From NCBI GenBank assembly GCA_018646825.1, contig JABGUA010000093.1, positions 1 through 8,334 on the forward strand: DNA of 8,334 bases. Direction: 5' to 3'. The stretch is from Piscirickettsiaceae bacterium (GTDB lineage: Bacteria > Pseudomonadota > Gammaproteobacteria > Nitrosococcales > Methylophagaceae). A model generated the notes under the pieces. That model searched no databases. It worked only from the letters and a program-made list of their open reading frames with translations, and was not told where the DNA came from. A program made the position numbers and the translations under genes. This document shows positions 6,181-8,334 of this stretch, in pieces (the stretch's first letter is position 1; every line of letters begins with the position of its first letter).

Positions 6181-6827
6181 TTACAATAACTGAGAGACTG
6201 TTTGGCTTATATTGTCAGCTCTTTTCTTGATGTCTGAAATAACATCAAATGCTTCATTAACCAATTCTTTACTTTTAAGTGATTGTACTGCAACGTCTTC
6301 CATGCCAGATTTGGCTTCACGAGATAAAGCCGTGTTTTGTTTGACCATGTCATCAATTTCAACCGTTGATTCACTGGTTCTAGATGCCAGTGAACGCACT
6401 TCATCTGCTACCACGGCAAAACCACGGCCTTGTTCACCTGCCCGTGCCGCTTCAATGGCTGCATTTAATGCTAATAAATTTGTTTGGTCAGCAATACTGC
6501 TGATGGTTGTGACAATTTTTGAAATCTCGTCGGACTGGTGATTTAGTTTTTCAATTAACGCTGAGACATCATTAATTTCTTGGCTAATCTTATCAGAGAT
6601 ATTGACGGTATTCTGTAGTACTGACGTCGCCTTGTCCGTCGTTTTGGTTGTTTCTTGCGATGTTGTATAGGCAAGTTCTGTCGCGTCCTTGACCGCTATT
6701 TCTTTTTCTACACTCGCTGTAATATCACTGGCGAATTTAATCACTTTTATGACGTTACCCGTCTTTATAAGTTGCCTCTAACCAAACTTTCCTACCTGAT
6801 TTGTCCAACCGTTTGTAACTTGAACTT
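6181..6827 (-). pseudogene. Methyl-accepting chemotaxis protein, 5'-truncated and frameshifted
   Basis: The 3' part encodes a chemoreceptor signalling domain with the conserved hairpin: QTNLLALNAAIEAARAG, then EQGRGFAVVADEVRSLA, about 98-121 of the open frame, which contacts CheA and CheW. Before it comes IKFASDIT, the end of a PAS-domain-linked receptor. The open frame can start only from a GTG at 6744, which is really an internal valine codon (GNVIKVIKF). Upstream, in another frame, bases 6820-6758 read SYKRLDKSGRKVWLEATYKDG and then stop at 6757-6755. This is the preceding PAS segment, so a frameshift lies in the GGG run near 6757-6760, and about five codons of the usual ATYNPxxDxDG stretch also seem missing. 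The rest of the PAS region and the true start are absent, with the pump's stop codon immediately upstream. The gene is therefore very probably dead. A sequencing error could explain the single extra G but not the missing 5' end. Confidence 0.88.
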
Positions 6828-8334
6828 TTACTTTTGTTTTGACCATTGGTAAGCCAGTTTATATAAAACAGGTAACACCAATAGCGTAAGCAATGTAGAC
6901 GAGATAACGCCACCGATTACGACTGTTGCTAATGGACGCTGAACTTCAGATCCCATACCGGTATTTAATGCCATTGGAATAAAGCCCAAGCTCGCGACGA
7001 GTGCTGTCATTAAAACAGGTCTAAGGCGTTGAATTGCACCTTGCTTAATGGCAATAATTAATGCTGTTCCCTCCTCTCTTAATGTCCGGATAAACGACAA
7101 CATAACAACGCCGTTCAGTACAGCAATACCCGATAAAGCGATAAATCCAATCGCGGCTGAGATTGATAAAGGCATATCCCGGATGACCAATGCCAACACC
7201 CCGCCGGTTAACGCTAAGGGCACACCACTAAACACTAGCAGGCTGTCCCGTACCGAATTAAAGGTCGTGTAGAGTAATACCAAAATAAGCAATAACGTTA
7301 AAGGAACAATCAATTTCAGTCTTGCCGTTGCTGAAGCGAGTTGTTCAAAAGTTCCTGCATACTCGAGCCAGTAACCCGCTGGTAAATTCAATTCTGATGA
7401 CATGAGCGTTTGTGTTTCAGCGATGAATGAACCCAGATCTTTGTCTTCAACATTGGCACTGACCACCACATTTCGCTTCCCGCTTTCTCGGTTAATTTTA
7501 TTGGGCCCTTCAATCACTTTAATTGTCGCTACCTCTCCTAATGGCACATAACTTAAATCGGGGTTTGCTTCTGTCGGTAACAGAATAGGCAGTTTTGCTA
7601 GTTGTTCAGGACTATTACGCGTTGTTTCATTCATCCTTACTATTAATTTAAACCGACGGTCTCCTTCATAAATCACCCCTGCTTGTATGCCATTACTTGC
7701 AATTTGTATGGCTTTTTGAACATCAGATACGCTTAGTCCTAGTAATGCCAAATGATCTCGTTCTGGTTCGATAGATAGCATCGGTAACCCATCGGTTTGT
7801 TCTAATCGTACATCTTGACTGCCTTCCACACTAGACAATAAGGCTTCAGCACGCTGGCCAGCTTGTGCCAATGTAGCTAAATCATCACCATAAATCCTAA
7901 TTGCAACATCCGACCTAACGCCCGCTATTAGCTCATTAAAACGCATTTCGATCGGTTGAGTAATTTCATAGTTATTCCCTGGGACAGATTGAAGCTGTAG
8001 TCTCACTTCGTTAATAAATTGTGCTTTTGGTTTATCTGGATTTTGCCATTCTGAACGCGGCTTTAGCATTAAGTAGATGTCAGCAACATTGGGCGGCATT
8101 GGATCTGTGGCTATATCCGCTGTTCCAATCTTACTAAAAACATGACTAACTTCATCTATTTCAGTCAGCACTGATTCTAATTGCTTTTGCATCATAATAG
8201 CTTGTTCTAATCCCGTTCCTGGTATTCGCAAGGCATGTAGCGCCATATCATGTTCATCAAGTTGGGGTAAGAACTCCGTCCCTAACTGCGTTACTTTTAT
8301 CCCACTGAAGACGACTAAGCCAGTAGCTAAAACA
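6828..8334 (-). CDS. Heavy-metal efflux RND transporter, CusA/CzcA family, C-terminal half
   Basis: The gene enters from beyond base 8334. The visible 501 residues are about half of a usual 1,030-1,050-residue pump. The ATG at 8246 is not the start: the frame stays open to the window edge and carries the conserved GTEFLPQLDE (visible residues 18-27) after TM7. The periplasmic porter part follows with ALRIPGT, ATDPMPP, ADIYLMLKPRSEW, VPGNNYE, QPIEMRFNELIAGVRSDV and YEGDRRF, which fit the CzcA-like (divalent metal) branch rather than copper/silver CusA. Five hydrophobic segments near visible residues 340-357, 365-383, 391-414, 438-455 and 469-491 correspond to TM8-TM12. The end LLVLPVLYKLAYQWSKQK is a normal C-terminus. 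It would work in the inner membrane with a periplasmic adaptor and outer-membrane channel, which lie outside the window. The proton-relay TM4 is not visible, so activity and the exact metal cannot be judged. Confidence 0.93.
   Translation of the reverse strand, partial: VLATGLVVFSGIKVTQLGTEFLPQLDEHDMALHALRIPGTGLEQAIMMQKQLESVLTEIDEVSHVFSKIGTADIATDPMPPNVADIYLMLKPRSEWQNPDKPKAQFINEVRLQLQSVPGNNYEITQPIEMRFNELIAGVRSDVAIRIYGDDLATLAQAGQRAEALLSSVEGSQDVRLEQTDGLPMLSIEPERDHLALLGLSVSDVQKAIQIASNGIQAGVIYEGDRRFKLIVRMNETTRNSPEQLAKLPILLPTEANPDLSYVPLGEVATIKVIEGPNKINRESGKRNVVVSANVEDKDLGSFIAETQTLMSSELNLPAGYWLEYAGTFEQLASATARLKLIVPLTLLLILVLLYTTFNSVRDSLLVFSGVPLALTGGVLALVIRDMPLSISAAIGFIALSGIAVLNGVVMLSFIRTLREEGTALIIAIKQGAIQRLRPVLMTALVASLGFIPMALNTGMGSEVQRPLATVVIGGVISSTLLTLLVLPVLYKLAYQWSKQK

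Noticed and set aside
6212..6541. Plus-strand frame of 109 codons and an overlapping minus-strand frame at 6207-6404
   Set aside because: Both are alternative frames of the conserved chemoreceptor signalling domain.
6744..6746. GTG as a genuine start of a short soluble chemoreceptor
   Set aside because: The codon is an internal valine of the PAS-linked IKVIKFASDI motif, and the preceding PAS sequence is present upstream in another frame, so this is a broken gene.
7048..7272. Plus-strand open frame of 74 codons
   Set aside because: Antisense to the transmembrane part of the RND pump; no independent support.
8244..8246. ATG as the start of the RND protein
   Set aside because: The frame continues upstream to the window edge with the conserved GTEFLPQLDE segment, so this methionine is internal.

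Overview
The window looks like chromosomal DNA of a marine-type gammaproteobacterium (Alteromonadales/Vibrionales-like or a relative). It is AT-rich by eye. The SpeA and RimK proteins align closely, from memory, with the Escherichia coli enzymes, and the polyamine pair and the PAS-type chemoreceptor remnant fit the same groups. The genus cannot be fixed from the sequence alone. All recognisable genes run on the minus strand except one small hypothetical gene at 2963-3349.

Layout in minus-strand reading order: (1) 8334-6828, the C-terminal half of a CusA/CzcA-type heavy-metal RND efflux pump that enters from outside the window. (2) 6827-6181, a methyl-accepting chemotaxis protein gene that has lost its 5' part and is frameshifted, abutting the pump's stop codon. 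(3) 6018-3567, a three-gene cluster: rimK (ribosomal protein S6 glutamate ligase), an M14-family succinylglutamate desuccinylase/aspartoacylase-like metallohydrolase, and a RimB-type small retropepsin-like protease. (4) 3349-2963 on the plus strand, an orphan hypothetical gene that converges on the cluster. (5) About 700 bases without a convincing gene, holding the speA upstream region, a possible short leader ORF, an inverted repeat and a possibly decayed reading frame. (6) 2254-308, speA, biosynthetic arginine decarboxylase. (7) 281-1, the start of a carboxynorspermidine/carboxyspermidine synthase gene, 26 bases after speA.

Two pathways can be read. SpeA makes agmatine from arginine, the first step to putrescine. 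The next gene encodes the dehydrogenase that condenses a diamine with aspartate semialdehyde, so the pair points to the carboxyspermidine/carboxynorspermidine route rather than SpeD/SpeE. The rim cluster combines an enzyme that adds glutamates to a protein C-terminus with two predicted hydrolases that could trim or remove such tails. This is the most interesting part of the window. The RimK-RimB link is known from pseudomonads; the role of the M14 protein here is inference. No tRNA, rRNA, CRISPR array, intact insertion sequence or phage gene was found.
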